Source: Prostheceraeus crozeri (lineage: Eukaryota > Platyhelminthes > Polycladida > Euryleptidae). Taken from it: a stretch of DNA of 64,000 nt. The notes beneath the pieces were generated by a model. That model saw nothing but the letters and a program-made list of their open reading frames with translations. It was not told the origin of the DNA and ran no database searches. Of the stretch, positions 11,851 to 23,060 are shown piece after piece; position 1 is the stretch's first letter, and each line of letters starts with the position of its first letter. The translations under genes and the position numbers were made by a program. The stretch covers positions 186,001 to 250,000 of the forward strand of contig CAJQUW010001133.1 of assembly GCA_907163375.1 (NCBI GenBank), written 5' to 3'.

Positions 11851-14214
11851 GACGTGGCCGATGTGAAGATATCGAAGTGCATTGAAGAAGTATCAGTACA
11901 CTTGTAATCCTGTGAAAATGAATTAACAAGCCTATTATGCTGTAGTTTGAGGTAATTCATGCATCACTAGTCATTATCTAAAACAACTCTGATGGAATAA
12001 TGTTTTTAGATCAAAACCTTGACTATAGTTTAAAATATGCCTTTTTTGAAGGTTGGACATTTTGCTATGCACCCTCTTCTTCGAATTGATTGTGTTGACG
12101 CTTTGTCAATGAATAACTTTCATTCACTATAAATTGATCAGGTGTAAACTTCAACAGCAGTTTCTGCATGAATAAGCATCTTGCCAAAATATGAGTGGGC
12201 CAATAGGCTGAAGTCGGTTCATATAATAATATTGGTTTACTGCAGTAAAGAAGCTACAGGCAGAAATACCACATTGGCGTCATGAAGAATGTAGTTAGAG
12301 CAAGCGTGACGCATGCGTGTCGCGATTTCCAAGATAGTTCTAGTTTTACTGCGTTGCTGCACACTTTCGGTTCGCAATTATGTCCATCATCACGAACGTG
12401 AATATCATTGGACATGGCTGAGGCATGGGCCTCCCTGACACATCCTCATAGTCATCTCCCTCAGAATGATTCTGTTAATGGATTCAAACGCCAGTGGGTT
12501 CTGCAGATAGCAGGAGAGTCACAAAAAGCGGTTTCTGCGAGTTTCTTGGCGTGGTTGATGTCACAAATTTGTAGAAAATACCACTTCAAGTCATTTTTGT
12601 TATTTCAATTCTATGTATGAGGTGATTTTCACTCGTAACAGCATCCTATAATCACTTTATAGAAAACGCAACGCCTTGAAAACGGCGACCCAAGAAAGCA
12701 GCCCACATAACAATCACTGAATGAATAATTACGTCATTTAAGAGCACAGAGGTCGTTGTAGGATGCATCAGCGGATGAGCCTGTCATTTCCTATTGTTGC
12801 TCATACATTATGAATTCACATTTCATATATTATTTATTCATGTCTACTTGCTCGCCGCTCAAATATTTATATAGAATATGTAGATCACCTCTCGATTGAG
12901 AAAAAGATACAGACAGGTCTGAAATTTGAAGATACGTAGTACATGAAGACCGTCGCAATATGGATCTATAGCATGGAGGTCTTTGATAGAGAGGTGGCTT
13001 GGAGGAAACGCATTATAAAGGATTTGTTCTGGCCTCTGTCTTATATTACGCTTCTTCTAACTGGACTAAATTTCATATCATTAGCGATGCATAGAGTAGA
13101 TGATTCCTTCTTTCTTTATATTTAACGCATGGTGTAACTACTCGTACTATTCTGATGTCTTAAGAAGTAATGAGTTACTTTGTTATTTTCTATGAATAAC
13201 TCATTTTATTTGTCTTTGTAGAACATGGCGTGATATAATCGAATGCTGATCATGTGTTGCAACACTGCAATTTTATTCATTCTCTGACGATGGCAGTCTG
13301 CGACGCACGTAAAGGCTTGTGATTTCACGACAGTTGCTGTTAGTATTGCAGTGATTGGCACACTTCGACACTTTGTGGCTCCCATGATGAGCGTAATTAA
13401 TGATTCCAGACATCTATTCCCCGAAATAAGGTCAAGATGCCCACCTTTAAACCCGTCGCAGAATCAGCTGATTACACGCTTGCTCTGATGCAACGGAAAG
13501 CCCTTTTCATTGTGACTGACCTCAACCCTCAGGATACACAAGACGTGAATAATTGGACATTTCCAAGTTGATAATTATTGAGTTGATTGAGTCAGACATT
13601 TTCCACCGCCATTTTCTGGAAGAGCCGGAAGCAAGTTTTTCGTGGAAGAATAATCATTTGTGTCTATCAGCACGAGTAGATATTGACAAGGAGGTATTGG
13701 AATTTTCTTCATCTCTCAAAGTAACACTCAGTAAAACGTTTCCGTTAATCTTTCAAATACTTCATTCATTCTTCTCAAAGAAATGATTAAAGCGGGTAGT
13801 CAGAATTTTCGTTTGGGGGATGATTTTGAAAGTACATCCATAATACAGTATGCATGCTAATCTCAAGTCTTACATAGCAAAAAGGTTGCAATAATCCTCT
13901 TCATGATATGGGTTTATGAATGAGGTTTACGCATTGCTCAATGAAATTGAAATCTACAGATTCAGTGCTTCCTGATACAGGACATTTATTAGAAAAAATG
14001 ACTCGACCATGGATTAAAGAGCAGTAAATGATATAATTTCATCACTTCTTGCCACAATGGTGCAATAGAGGGACGCGGGGCGTGTATGACACTGTCACAA
14101 AAGTTCCGTTAGGTGAGAAAACCCTTCCTTGGGGAAAAATTTGAAATTAGAAATTAACATTAAAAGGTTAAGCTGTTCTTCTGCACATTAGTATCATTAT
14201 CATTCATGAAGTCC
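11851..14214. other. no gene recognised
   Basis: AT-rich DNA. Frames of 60-85 codons (for example 12943-13125 and 13553-13786 plus) have no recognisable motif and no partner elsewhere in the window. Confidence 0.45.
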
Positions 14215-14400
14215 AAAGTGAGAACTAGAAAGAGTATTGAATCTGAGCACTAACTACGACTAAAACATGAGTCTCAAAATTTAGTACTTTTTCATTACGA
14301 AAATGTTAGTACATATTTTAGAACGCATTGGGTTAAAAAACACAGTGCTTAATTCGTGCTCATTTTAGAACTCTCTTTGGGTCTAAAGCACAGTATTTTA
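14215..14400 (+). repeat. left flank repeat of the tandem array (partner 16335-16490)
   Basis: This block shares TAGTACTTTTT, TACGAAAATRTT, ACACAGTGCTTAATTCGT and CTCATTTTAG in the same order with 16335-16490, at roughly 75% similarity by eye. The array is therefore bracketed by direct copies of a second sequence, so the ancestral duplicated unit was longer than the 626-bp unit. Confidence 0.65.
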
Positions 14401-14489
14401 TTCCTACTCATTTAGAACGCAGTCTAGAACTGTTTGTGTTCGAAGGCACAGTGCTTCTATGTAGATTGATAGGGCCCTACATGCTAGGA

Positions 14490-15195
14490 ATGTATTGACA
14501 GAATTGATGACGTTGAGGGGCTGATTTTTCGTTTGTGTGAATGCATGACTAGTGAATTACAAAATAAGTGGTACGTCGCATATTTGATTTGCCTACATGT
14601 ACTTCCAGAATGCTCATAGCATCAATTTGAAACTACTATCCGGGAGCGATGTCTTTCCATTTGGAATTGTTGCACTTTCGTTGAGATAACCAAAGGTCCA
14701 TACGTTCAAAGTGTTTCCATATTTGTATCTCAACGCGAAATCAGAGTGTTGAATTTTGTTATGTCAGTAAATTAGATTAGTTATATGAGATTGATGTGGT
14801 GAAGGAAAAAAGAATGACCGCTTTCCAACCAGTTTGCTATAGATATCAACCAGAATCTCATTGTCATTCGATCTCCACTTCTCCATTTTAATTTTCTTAG
14901 GCTTGAAAAATCGATGCATGCACGCCATCTTTAAGTTCCTTTTATTACATGCCGAAAGATATTCTCAAACCGTCAATACTAGACAAAATTTTCATGTCAA
15001 TTTTTTAAGACATTGCAGCAAAGTTCGTTGCAACATCGCTTCTCTAAAAGAAAGACTTGAGTGCGCGTGATGCTGAAATGAAAACTTGTAATGCACGTTG
15101 CGGTAGCTCACAGAACGTCAGATCTGACTCGGATATGCTGTCACTTCCCAGTAAGATGTCGGTGATTAGCCGATATGTGCGGATCTCAGCCGATC
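14490..15195 (+). repeat. tandem array unit A (diverged first copy)
   Basis: This copy aligns with the 11.1-kb copy over its whole length and with units B and C from GGGAGCGATGTCTTTCC onward. Its first ~90 bp (GTGGTACGTCGCATATTTG…) differ from the other units. It ends at GCGGATCTCAGCCGATCTCGAG, where unit B begins. Confidence 0.85.
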
Positions 15196-15821
15196 TCGAG
15201 TATATAATTTGGCTACGTGTACTTCCAGAATGCTCATTGTATGGAATTGTCGAAACTATTGAGTAGATTGAAATCCGGGAGCGATGTCTTTCCGTTTGGA
15301 ATTGTTGCACTTTCGTTGAGATAACCAAAGGTCCATACGTTCAAAGTGTTTCCATATTTGTATCTCAACGCGAAATCAGAGTGTTGAATTTTGTTCTGTC
15401 AGTTAATTAGATTAGTTATATGAGATTGATGTGGTGAAGGAAAAAAGAATGATATGAATTTGCTATAAATATCAACCAGAATTTCATTGTCATTCAATCT
15501 CCACTTCTCCATTTTAATTTTCTTAGGCCTGAAAAATCGATGCATGCACGCCATCTTTAAGTTCCTTTTATTACATGCCGAAAGATATTCTCAAACCGTC
15601 AATACTAGACAAAATTTTCATGTCAATTTTTTAAGACATTGCAGCAAAGTTCGTTGCAACATCGCTTCTCTAAAAGAAAGACTTGAGTGCGCGTGATGCT
15701 GAAATGAAAACTTGTAATGCACGTTGCGGTAGCTCACAGAACGTCAGATCTGACTCGGATATGCTGTCACTTCCCAGTAAGATGTCGGTGATTAGCCGAT
15801 ATGTGCGGATCTCAGCCGATC
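15196..15821 (+). repeat. tandem array unit B, 626 bp
   Basis: The unit begins at CGAGTATATAATTTGG and repeats at exactly +626 in unit C with almost no differences. This implies a recent tandem duplication. A small deletion near 15450 removes the CCGCTTTCCAACC word present in unit A and in the 11-kb copy; unit C shares the deletion, so B and C derive from each other. Confidence 0.9.
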
Positions 15822-16290
15822 TCGAGTATATAATTTGGCTACGTGTACTTCCAGAATGCTCATTGTATGGAATTGTCGAAACTATTGAGTAGATTGAAAT
15901 CCGGGAGCGATGTCTTTCCGTTTGGAATTGTTGCACTTTCGTTGAGATAACCAAAGGTCCATACGTTCAAAGTGTTTCCATATTTGTATCTCAACGCGAA
16001 ATCAGAGTGTTGAATTTTGTTCTGTCAGTTAATTAGATTAGTTATATGAGATTGATGTGGTGAAGGAAAAAAGAATGATATGAATTTGCTATAAATATCA
16101 ACCAGAATTTCATTGTCATTCAATCTCCACTTCTCCATTTTAATTTTCTTAGGCCTGAAAAATTGACGCATGCATAATTTCCTCTTATAACTTGCCGAAA
16201 GATATTCTCAAATTTTTGTAATAATAGACCAATATTTTATGTCAATTTTTAAGACATCAAAGTTCGTTGCAACATCGCTTCTCTGAATGA
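15822..16290 (+). repeat. tandem array unit C (3' truncated or diverged)
   Basis: Nearly identical to unit B for about 340 bp. It then matches with increasing divergence after GCCTGAAAAATTGACGC, and it lacks part of the CACGCCATCTTTAAG segment. It ends around GAATGAAAGACC. Confidence 0.85.
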
Positions 16291-16334
16291 AAGACCTAAG
16301 TAACCCTGAAATGAAACTTTGCAATGTGCGTCTA

Positions 16335-16490
16335 ATCAGAACTAAAAAGAGTACTGAGAAACTGCGAGTGAGAATTGCGTCCCAAAATGTAGTACTTTTT
16401 GAGTACGAAAATATTGGTACTTATTGTACAACTGCTTTTGGTTCAAAAACACAGTGCTTAATTCGTACTCATTTTAGCACTCATTCAGTG
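16335..16490 (+). repeat. right flank repeat of the tandem array (partner 14215-14400)
   Basis: See the partner block: same word order (TAGTACTTTTTGAGTACG, CACAGTGCTTAATTCGTACTC). An open frame of 134 codons at 16287-16691 crosses this block but starts inside repeat unit C, has no family resemblance and is probably accidental. Confidence 0.65.
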
Positions 16491-17144
16491 AGTTGCATAG
16501 GATTGCGTGATCGCAACTACTCTCCTGATCGCTTTTATTGGCGATTATTGTACATCAAGAAAAAGAAACAAGAAACTATCAAAACTGATCACTCGATTAA
16601 TTGCATTTTGCCTCACACTTGCAAATTATCTGTCGTTTTCGATACTTTCAAAACCAGTAAATTGTTTCCGAACAAATATAAGTTCCCTTGAGTTTCGCCT
16701 CTAATCTTGTATAAAAATTCAAATGTTGGCGATGTGACAATTGCTATATTGGGGAAACTCGTAGACACTTTGTCACCAGAATTCGTGAACACTTGAAGAT
16801 AGACCTAAATATATTGAGATTACCAAACACGTTCATAGAAATAGTTATGACAATTTCCAAATAGTACAGGTGCACTGCTGAAGGTCTAGTCATGAAAGTA
16901 ATCAATACTTCAATCTTGATGAACAAGCACTGGAACTTCAGTTACAATTTTATTGTTTTAGCATTGTGACATTGAATTCCGCAGTTTTGGACGTAATTGT
17001 AATTGCAAATTAGTTCCTATTGTATTGTTTTTAGCATGTATTCAATTTATGTGGTTTTAGACGCAATTGCCGACAGTTCTTTTAGCTTTACAAGTTCTAA
17101 ATTGATGTATTTGATGGTTCAATCTCTATTGTAACCAAAGAGCA
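16491..17144. other. no gene recognised
   Basis: AT-rich DNA between the tandem array and the second copy of the old duplication. No motif is seen on either strand. Confidence 0.45.
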
Positions 17145-17990
17145 GGGATCGACTCAAAAAAGTGTCTGTATCGGCAAAAAGTGAAAATTTTTATATCACA
17201 ATATTCAGTTTTTTGTGGAGATTACGTTCCCGTGGTCCAAAAAATTACGCGAGCACTTTTGGAAGACGTCAAAATTTGCCAATTTATATACTACCGAGAT
17301 GACTCTCCTATATAAGTAGTATGAAACAAGTTGGGTATCAGAAAGAATGAATATTTGCTAATAAGCATCCTAACTAAGCGGAAATCAAGCCGATTATCAA
17401 AGGAATTTCATGAATTGTATTATAATGAAAGTCTTTATGAAAAAGTCGCGATATTATTCGTGTTTTCTTGGCTGAAATTTCAAGTTTTTAATTCAATTTT
17501 CACCGGCATGATTTCATAATTCACTAAATTCATGTTTAATTTCTTGAATCTGAATAGTGATGTGGAACCATTTGCATCTTTCAAAGTTAATTGAAATCAT
17601 CGTCTTTGATTATGTGATTTTTGCTGTGCCAGTGGCAGGTTGCCTGTGATATGATCACGCTCAAGAAAACATTCTTGAGGTTGAGCAAGAAAGTAATAGG
17701 AACCCACCCAATTGCTAATTTAGCAAACATTAAATCTCCAAGGCTGTCATGAAAATCTGTGAAATACAATCATTCCTTCTGCGTTACAATCATGATCATT
17801 CAATTCCGTTGTAATTTCTGCAAAATTGCAAAGATTTGCACATCTCACATTTGGTGACAATACCACCTGTATTTCGCTTGAGTTCATTTTATAAAATCGA
17901 AAGTGCATACACATTGGGGATTTAATGAATGCGGAGTCACCACTCTACCTAATATACCTGCTCTATGATTGTAACTTAGTCATGATGATA
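17145..17990. repeat. old duplicated segment, copy 2 (partner 7300-8180)
   Basis: Collinear with copy 1, in the same orientation, about 9.8 kb apart. The alignment ends about 35 bp before the start of the Gypsy 5' LTR. Differences include many point changes and indels of up to about 30 bp. Confidence 0.8.
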
Positions 17991-18611
17991 TACTCAATAA
18001 TGACATGAAATCGATCGACCTACCTGTTACCGTCTGCCTCTATAAGCTTATTAGGTTATGAATGTTGTTCGTTTTTATCATGGACATCTACTTTGACTCT
18101 ATCAGAGACTTCTACATAATTTATTTCTATGTTGACTGATTTCTTTATCTGTCTATGTTTGAATGTCTGGACAGTGGTCTAGACATGAGAGCATAAACAT
18201 AGCAACCTCTATTGATTGAATGATGTTTTAAATACAACATCTGGAATTGTCCTATGAGTTGGTTATGTTGTTATAACCACTGGAAGCAAATATAATAACA
18301 CAATACTTGTCGGTTTTTTTAAAAAATACTCTTAATTGCTTGCAATAGTTACAAAATCAATTAATTTTTTTGATTGATATAAATGCCTATTGTATACAAA
18401 GAGCAGAAAAACATTCAACTATATTTGAAACCAGTGTTACTTCAAGCGCCCGTTCAACATTTTCAAGCCAAAACCTAAAATTCACGCCCATTTTAAGCAT
18501 TTCTTTTTGAGATAGGCTGATATTTTAAAATCTAAAGAATATTTAAGTGAAAAGTATGTCTATGAATACCTTATTTTCGATTTGCAACCATGCTTATAAC
18601 AATTGGACATA

Positions 18612-20011
18612 TACTCACTGACATGAATAATGAAACCAACTATCATTGACTTGAATGGAAGTTTGTTTCATTTTTTTCTATGGTTTGAGATGATATCTCG
18701 CTTTCTATGTATCACCATTGAACTCCATATGATAAGGGAAATGATATAGGACCATCAAATTTCAAAATTTGATATTGATCACAGTAACAGCTAGATGTTG
18801 AACAGAATCACCACCTACTGCTGACCAGATTTGACTTATGAAATGGCGCACGATAACTTTACCAGAGGAATGGCAATTGGGATGATGCGTTGTGGGCAAA
18901 GTTCTACAACTGTTGCGAAAGAATTGAAAATTTCAAGGGTCGTTGTATGGAGGTGGTGGTGTCGTTGGAAAGCAGAAGGAAATGTGGAAAAGAAGAAAGG
19001 ATTAGGAAGACCAAGGGTATCATCCAAGCGGACAGATGCACGCTTAGTTTTAGCTGCTAAAAGAAACAGATTTGTGTCCGTCCCGAAGCTAATTGTGTAC
19101 TGGAAGGTTGCTGGGAACGTTGCCTGCAGCGTTCGAACTGTATATCGAAGATTGCGAGAAGCTGGTATACAGTCTCGACGACCCGCTGTGAGAATTCCGC
19201 TGAGCCTGGAATATCGAAGGAGACGAGTGACGTGGTGTCAAGGTCATCAGTCGTGGAGTGACAGTCAGTGGGAACGTGTGCTCTGGACTGATGAATCGAG
19301 GTTTATTCTCGATTTCAACGATGGTCGGATCCGTGTTCATCGCTTGCCAAGTGAACGATTTGCTCCATGTTGCGTCAAAGAACACGACCGGTACGGCGGC
19401 GGTAGTGTCATGGTTTGGGCCGGTATCTGGCACAATGGAAAAACACCGGCAATCGTAATGAAAGGAACATTGACAGGACAGCGATATGCCGACGAGATCG
19501 TGACACCGGTCGTGGTTCCAGCAGTGACATCGAATCAATTGATTTTTCAGGATGACAACGCAAGGCCCCATCGCGTTTCAGTGGTCTCTAACAGGATAGC
19601 AAGCAGTGGAATCCCAAACTTGGAATGGCCCTCAAGTTCTCCCGACCTCTCCCCCATCGAGCACTGCTGGGATGAACTTGGTCACAGAGTGAGGGAGAGG
19701 TACAACCACCCACCAGTGTCTTTGAAGATGTTGGCCGACAGACTGATCGAGCAGTGGAACCTCTTAGACCTGGCATTCATCCAGCGACTGTGCTCATCCA
19801 TGCCCTCACGCATCGATGCCTGTTTGGATGCTCGCGGTGGTCACACCCGTTTCTAACTTAAGTTGATAAAATCATGAGTATCAAATTAAATGTTTTTGAG
19901 TAAAGCATTCGAGTTCTCCTTTTACAAACAACAAACAAACGTACAGTACAACCAAGTTTAAGTCATAAGTATTCATATCAGGACTTGTTTCATTCTTTTT
20001 GTCACTGAGTA
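18612..20011 (+). mobile_element. complete Tc1-like DNA transposon (~1.4 kb)
   Basis: The left end reads TACTCACTGACATGAATAAT and the right end reads ATTCTTTTTGTCACTGAGTA, an imperfect inverted repeat. The element is flanked by TA at 18610-18611 and 20012-20013, the target duplication typical of the Tc1/mariner superfamily. It encloses one uninterrupted transposase gene. The inverted repeats are short (about 25-30 bp) with several mismatches between ends. Inserted in the LTR of an already present retrotransposon, it is the younger of the two. Confidence 0.9.
18843..19856 (+). CDS. Tc1-like DD34E transposase, intact
   Basis: 337 codons from ATG 18843; an in-frame TTG lies 12 bp upstream but ATG is preferred. 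Residues ~5-60 form a helix-turn-helix region (TTVAKELKIS…WWCRW) ending in the basic GRPR linker; a second helical DNA-binding part follows (~75-115, SVRTVYRRLREAGI). The catalytic domain has WTDES (Asp150), QDDN (Asp238) and SPDLSPIEHCWDELG (Glu273), with exactly 34 residues between the last two: the DD34E triad of the Tc1 family. The C-terminus ends in ARGGHTRF, usual for the family. Length is normal (Tc1 enzymes are about 340 aa). The enzyme cuts and pastes the element at TA sites in the nucleus. No stop, frameshift or missing key residue is visible, so it may still be active. Its G+C is above the surrounding DNA. Confidence 0.95.
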   Translation: MAHDNFTRGMAIGMMRCGQSSTTVAKELKISRVVVWRWWCRWKAEGNVEKKKGLGRPRVSSKRTDARLVLAAKRNRFVSVPKLIVYWKVAGNVACSVRTVYRRLREAGIQSRRPAVRIPLSLEYRRRRVTWCQGHQSWSDSQWERVLWTDESRFILDFNDGRIRVHRLPSERFAPCCVKEHDRYGGGSVMVWAGIWHNGKTPAIVMKGTLTGQRYADEIVTPVVVPAVTSNQLIFQDDNARPHRVSVVSNRIASSGIPNLEWPSSSPDLSPIEHCWDELGHRVRERYNHPPVSLKMLADRLIEQWNLLDLAFIQRLCSSMPSRIDACLDARGGHTRF

Positions 20012-20021
20012 TATTATAACA

Positions 20022-20040
20022 TGGTGTCAGAAAATTAAAC
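20022..20040 (+). other. primer-binding-site region of the Gypsy element
   Basis: TGGTGTCAGAAAATTAAAC follows the LTR end immediately. TGGTGTCAGAA is a start commonly seen in invertebrate Gypsy elements, where a tRNA 3' end primes minus-strand synthesis. I have not matched it to a specific tRNA. Confidence 0.6.
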
Positions 20041-20118
20041 CTACCTGCAGACAGTGAAAAGTTGATTCAATCTTCACATCCAAGCTTGCAATTTCAACAA
20101 TTACACTGCACTTGCTCA

Positions 20119-21169
20119 ATGGAGAATTCTATGAATACGAACACCAATTTTAATCTCTGCTTGGACAACGATGGCAAATTACATGAACGTTTCATTGAAT
20201 GGAAACGCATTGTTGAAGCTAAGTATGCCACGATTAGATTTAACTCCACTAAAGATGAGTCAGTTGTTGATAAGTACTTAGTTGTTTGTATAAAAGAATG
20301 GGTAGGTCAAAGAGGTAGAGACATTATTGAAGATAAACAAAGTGAATTAAGCTCCACAGATAAAGAAAAGCCTAAAAAATTACTTAATATTATTGAAGAA
20401 GCATGTCAGCCACGAGGGTCACATATAACAGCGGCAGCTGAATATAGATCATTAGTCCAAGGTAATGGCACAGTACCCGACTTTTGTCGAAGAGTAAGAA
20501 CGATCGTTAATAGAATGGGGATTAAAGATTCTACGGCCAGAGACGTACTTGTGAAAAATGCAATATTATTAGGACTATCAAACACTCACATATTCAAAAT
20601 GTTTAAACGAAGATCAAGATAAGTTGACTTCAGAGACAGTCGAAAATATTGCCCTTAATGTTTGGAAAGCCGAAGTACAACAAAAGCAACTCCAAACACT
20701 TACGGCAGCCATGTTGAAAGCTCAATCTGCACCTTCCTCTCCATCTACATCAACGGCAAATTCATCATTTTCTGTACATAAACTTAAGAATAAAAGTAAC
20801 GCTTTTCGAAAATATGATAAAGATAAGTCAAACAAAACTTTCAAAGATAAAACTAATAATCCAAATCATAAAAATGTGAAAGATTGTTCAAGTACTGTTT
20901 TGTGTAAATGGTGTAAACGAAATCATCCATTCAATCGTGAACTATGTCCAGCCAAAAACGCCAAATGCAGAATCTGTAAAAAGATAGGACATTTTGATGT
21001 AGTTTGTAACTTTAACAACGAATCATCACAAAATTATAAAACCCCAATGATGAAAGATAAAACATCACGAGCAGTTTCTGTAAAGAATATAGACCTTCAA
21101 GATGAGAGTTCGTTATTCAATAATATACATGTACGTGATAAGTCCTCAAATGATAAACGAGCAATTTGA
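20119..21169 (+). pseudogene. gag of the Gypsy element (frameshifted)
   Basis: The likely start is ATG 20119 (MENSMNTN). The first part, to about 20600, is a capsid-like region with EWKRIVEAKY and PDFCRRVRTI. Near 20580-20620 the frame must shift by one base: one frame ends in KRRSR-stop, while the next carries CLNEDQDKL and TSETVENIA, the expected continuation. The second part has an S/T/K-rich linker and then zinc knuckles: CKWCKRNHPFNRELC (variant) followed by CRICKKIGHFDVVC, a canonical CX2CX4HX4C. It ends at a TGA (21167-21169) in the same frame as the protease. Gag normally packages element RNA into cytoplasmic particles; this copy cannot be translated through. Confidence 0.88.
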
Positions 21170-23060
21170 CCTGTCTGGATACGCATCCCGCATCATAATG
21201 TATTTCATGAATTATTATGTGAAGTTGATAGCGGGGCTGGATGCAACGTTTTACCTCTGTATATTCAAAAATGTATAACTAAAGACTCTTTGGAAACTCC
21301 TACAACCCAGATTTGTGCATATGGTGAAAATGAGACTAATGTTATAGGATCATCACTTACAGAAACTATAACTCAAGAAGGAAAAAATACTCTTATTAGA
21401 TGGCAAATTACAGATACTAAAGGTCCTGCTATTCTTGGTCGAGAATCAGCGAAATTGCTCAATTATGTATATTTTCCTAAAGTAATAAAACCTGAATTAA
21501 ATCTGCTTGTTATTCGCCATTCTCAATTGAATACAATAAGTGGATTTAAATCAAATCAATATCAGCAAGAAAATGGATGCTATTTGGATAATGACATTAA
21601 AATTCCCAAACTGCTTCTCAAATCTGAGGATGATAATTCCATGACTGTATTAATTAATAATCATGAAAATGAACTCCCAATTGATAAAGATAATATTTTA
21701 GAAAATTTTAAATCAGTATTTGATGACAACTTAGGAACATTACCAGGTGGTGCTTATCACATTCATCTAAAGCCAGATGCAATTCCAATTCAACATACAC
21801 CAAGGCATGTTCCTGAGAAACGAAAAAATGCCTATTTTAATGAATTGAATAGACTTTTCGATCTCGGAAATATCACAAAAGAAGACGGTCACACGGAATC
21901 GATTAATTCAGTTGTGTGTGTTGACAAACGTGATGGTACCATAAGACTCTGTCTAGACCCAAAGGACTTGAATTGTGCAATCGAACGTAATCCATACTAT
22001 TCAAGAACCATGGAACAAGTTCAAGCATCCTTTGGTAAAGCTCACGGAAAATGGTTTTCTTTATTAGATGCTAAATCTGGATACTGGCAAGTCAAACTCG
22101 ATCATCAAAGTTCATTATTAACTACATTCAACACACCTTACGGGAAGTATAGGTGGTTACGCTTACCATTTGGTATCAAAATAGCGTCTGATGTATTGCA
22201 ACAAAGACTTGAGGCCATTATTACCAAAAGTACAGAACGTGATGAGCATGGCCGATGATTGTCTTATTTATGGTTCTACCGTCACTCAGCATGATGCAGC
22301 TCTTCTTCTTTTATTAGAGACAGCCCGAATTAATGGCATTAAATTCAATGCATCAAAAATGCAATTTAGAGCAACTGAATGTATATTTATGGTCAATTAA
22401 TCACTTCAAAAGGTATGAAAGCAGATCCATCTAAAGTTAAAGCAGCAACAGAAATGTTGCCTCCAACAAATAAAACAGAATTACAAAGTTTCCTTGGCCT
22501 TGTAAATTATATGAAGAAATACTCAGCTAAATTAGCTGACTTGTCCGCACCTTTAAGAGCCATTTTAAAAGAAGGTTCTGGATGGATGTGGGAGTCATCA
22601 CAAGAAAAAAGTTTTCAGGCAATCAAGGATGAAATAACAAAAGTACCAACATTAGCATATTATGACCCGAATGCTAATCATATTATTCAAACGGATGCAA
22701 GTTTGAAAGGAGATGGCGCTGTTTTATTACAGAATAGTCAACCAGTAACTTTTGTCTCTCAATCTTTGACACAAACAGAACAAAATTATTCCAATATTGA
22801 GCGAGAGCTTTTAAGTGTAGTGTTTGGTCTAGAGAGACTACATAACTTTATACATGGTGGAAAGATAACTCTACAAACTGACCATAAACCGCTCCTCGGA
22901 ATATTTAAAAAAAATGTTGTGGACATATCGCCACGCCTTCAAAGACTTATGCTGAGGGTGCATTGTTATGATGTCAACTTGGAATATTTGCAAGGTAGAG
23001 ATAATGTAATTGCGGATGCCTTATCGAGAGTCTCGCCTCTTCCATACAACCAGTCAGATA
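21170..23060 (+). pseudogene. pol: protease, reverse transcriptase and RNase H of the Gypsy element
   Basis: Directly after the TGA, in the same frame, comes the aspartic protease with DSGAGCNVLP (~21225-21260). The reverse transcriptase follows, with SVVCVDKRDGTIRLCLDPKDLN, LLDAKSGYWQV and LRLPFGI. A frameshift around 22235-22250 precedes ADDCLIYGS, the catalytic motif (ADD in place of the more usual YVDD/IDD context). A second frameshift near 22385 precedes GQLITSKGMKADP. RNase H follows, with IIQTDASLKGDGAVLLQ, NYSNIERELLSVVFG, TDHKPLLGIF and DNVIADALSR. These enzymes copy element RNA into DNA. The order and motifs are unambiguous; at least two frameshifts inactivate it. Confidence 0.9.

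Larger units (their letters stand above)
18025..20021 (+). repeat. 5' LTR (~595 bp) interrupted by a Tc1 transposon
   Basis: It starts TGTTACC at 18025 and runs to 18611, where the Tc1 element begins. The last bases (TTATAACA, 20014-20021) lie beyond the Tc1 and join directly to TGGTGTCAG. Removing the Tc1 with one TA restores a TG…CA LTR of about 595 bp. A CTATAAG word occurs only about 17 bp from the LTR start and would be an unusually early TATA box. Confidence 0.88.

Noticed and set aside
14861-15954. Several 69-94-codon frames conserved between repeat units
   Set aside because: They are identical only because the 626-bp DNA units are identical. Both strands and several frames are open equally, so there is no sign of selection on protein.
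16287-16691. 134-codon frame as a gene
   Set aside because: It starts within a repeat unit, crosses the flank repeat, and has AT-driven composition with no family resemblance.
19089-19571. 160-codon open frame on the minus strand
   Set aside because: It lies wholly antisense to the intact Tc1 transposase and has no motif of its own. It is a shadow of the coding strand.
20575-20630. Programmed frameshift in gag
   Set aside because: The shift lies inside the capsid-like region, not at a gag-pol border, and no slippery heptamer is evident. A simple indel in a degenerate copy is more likely.
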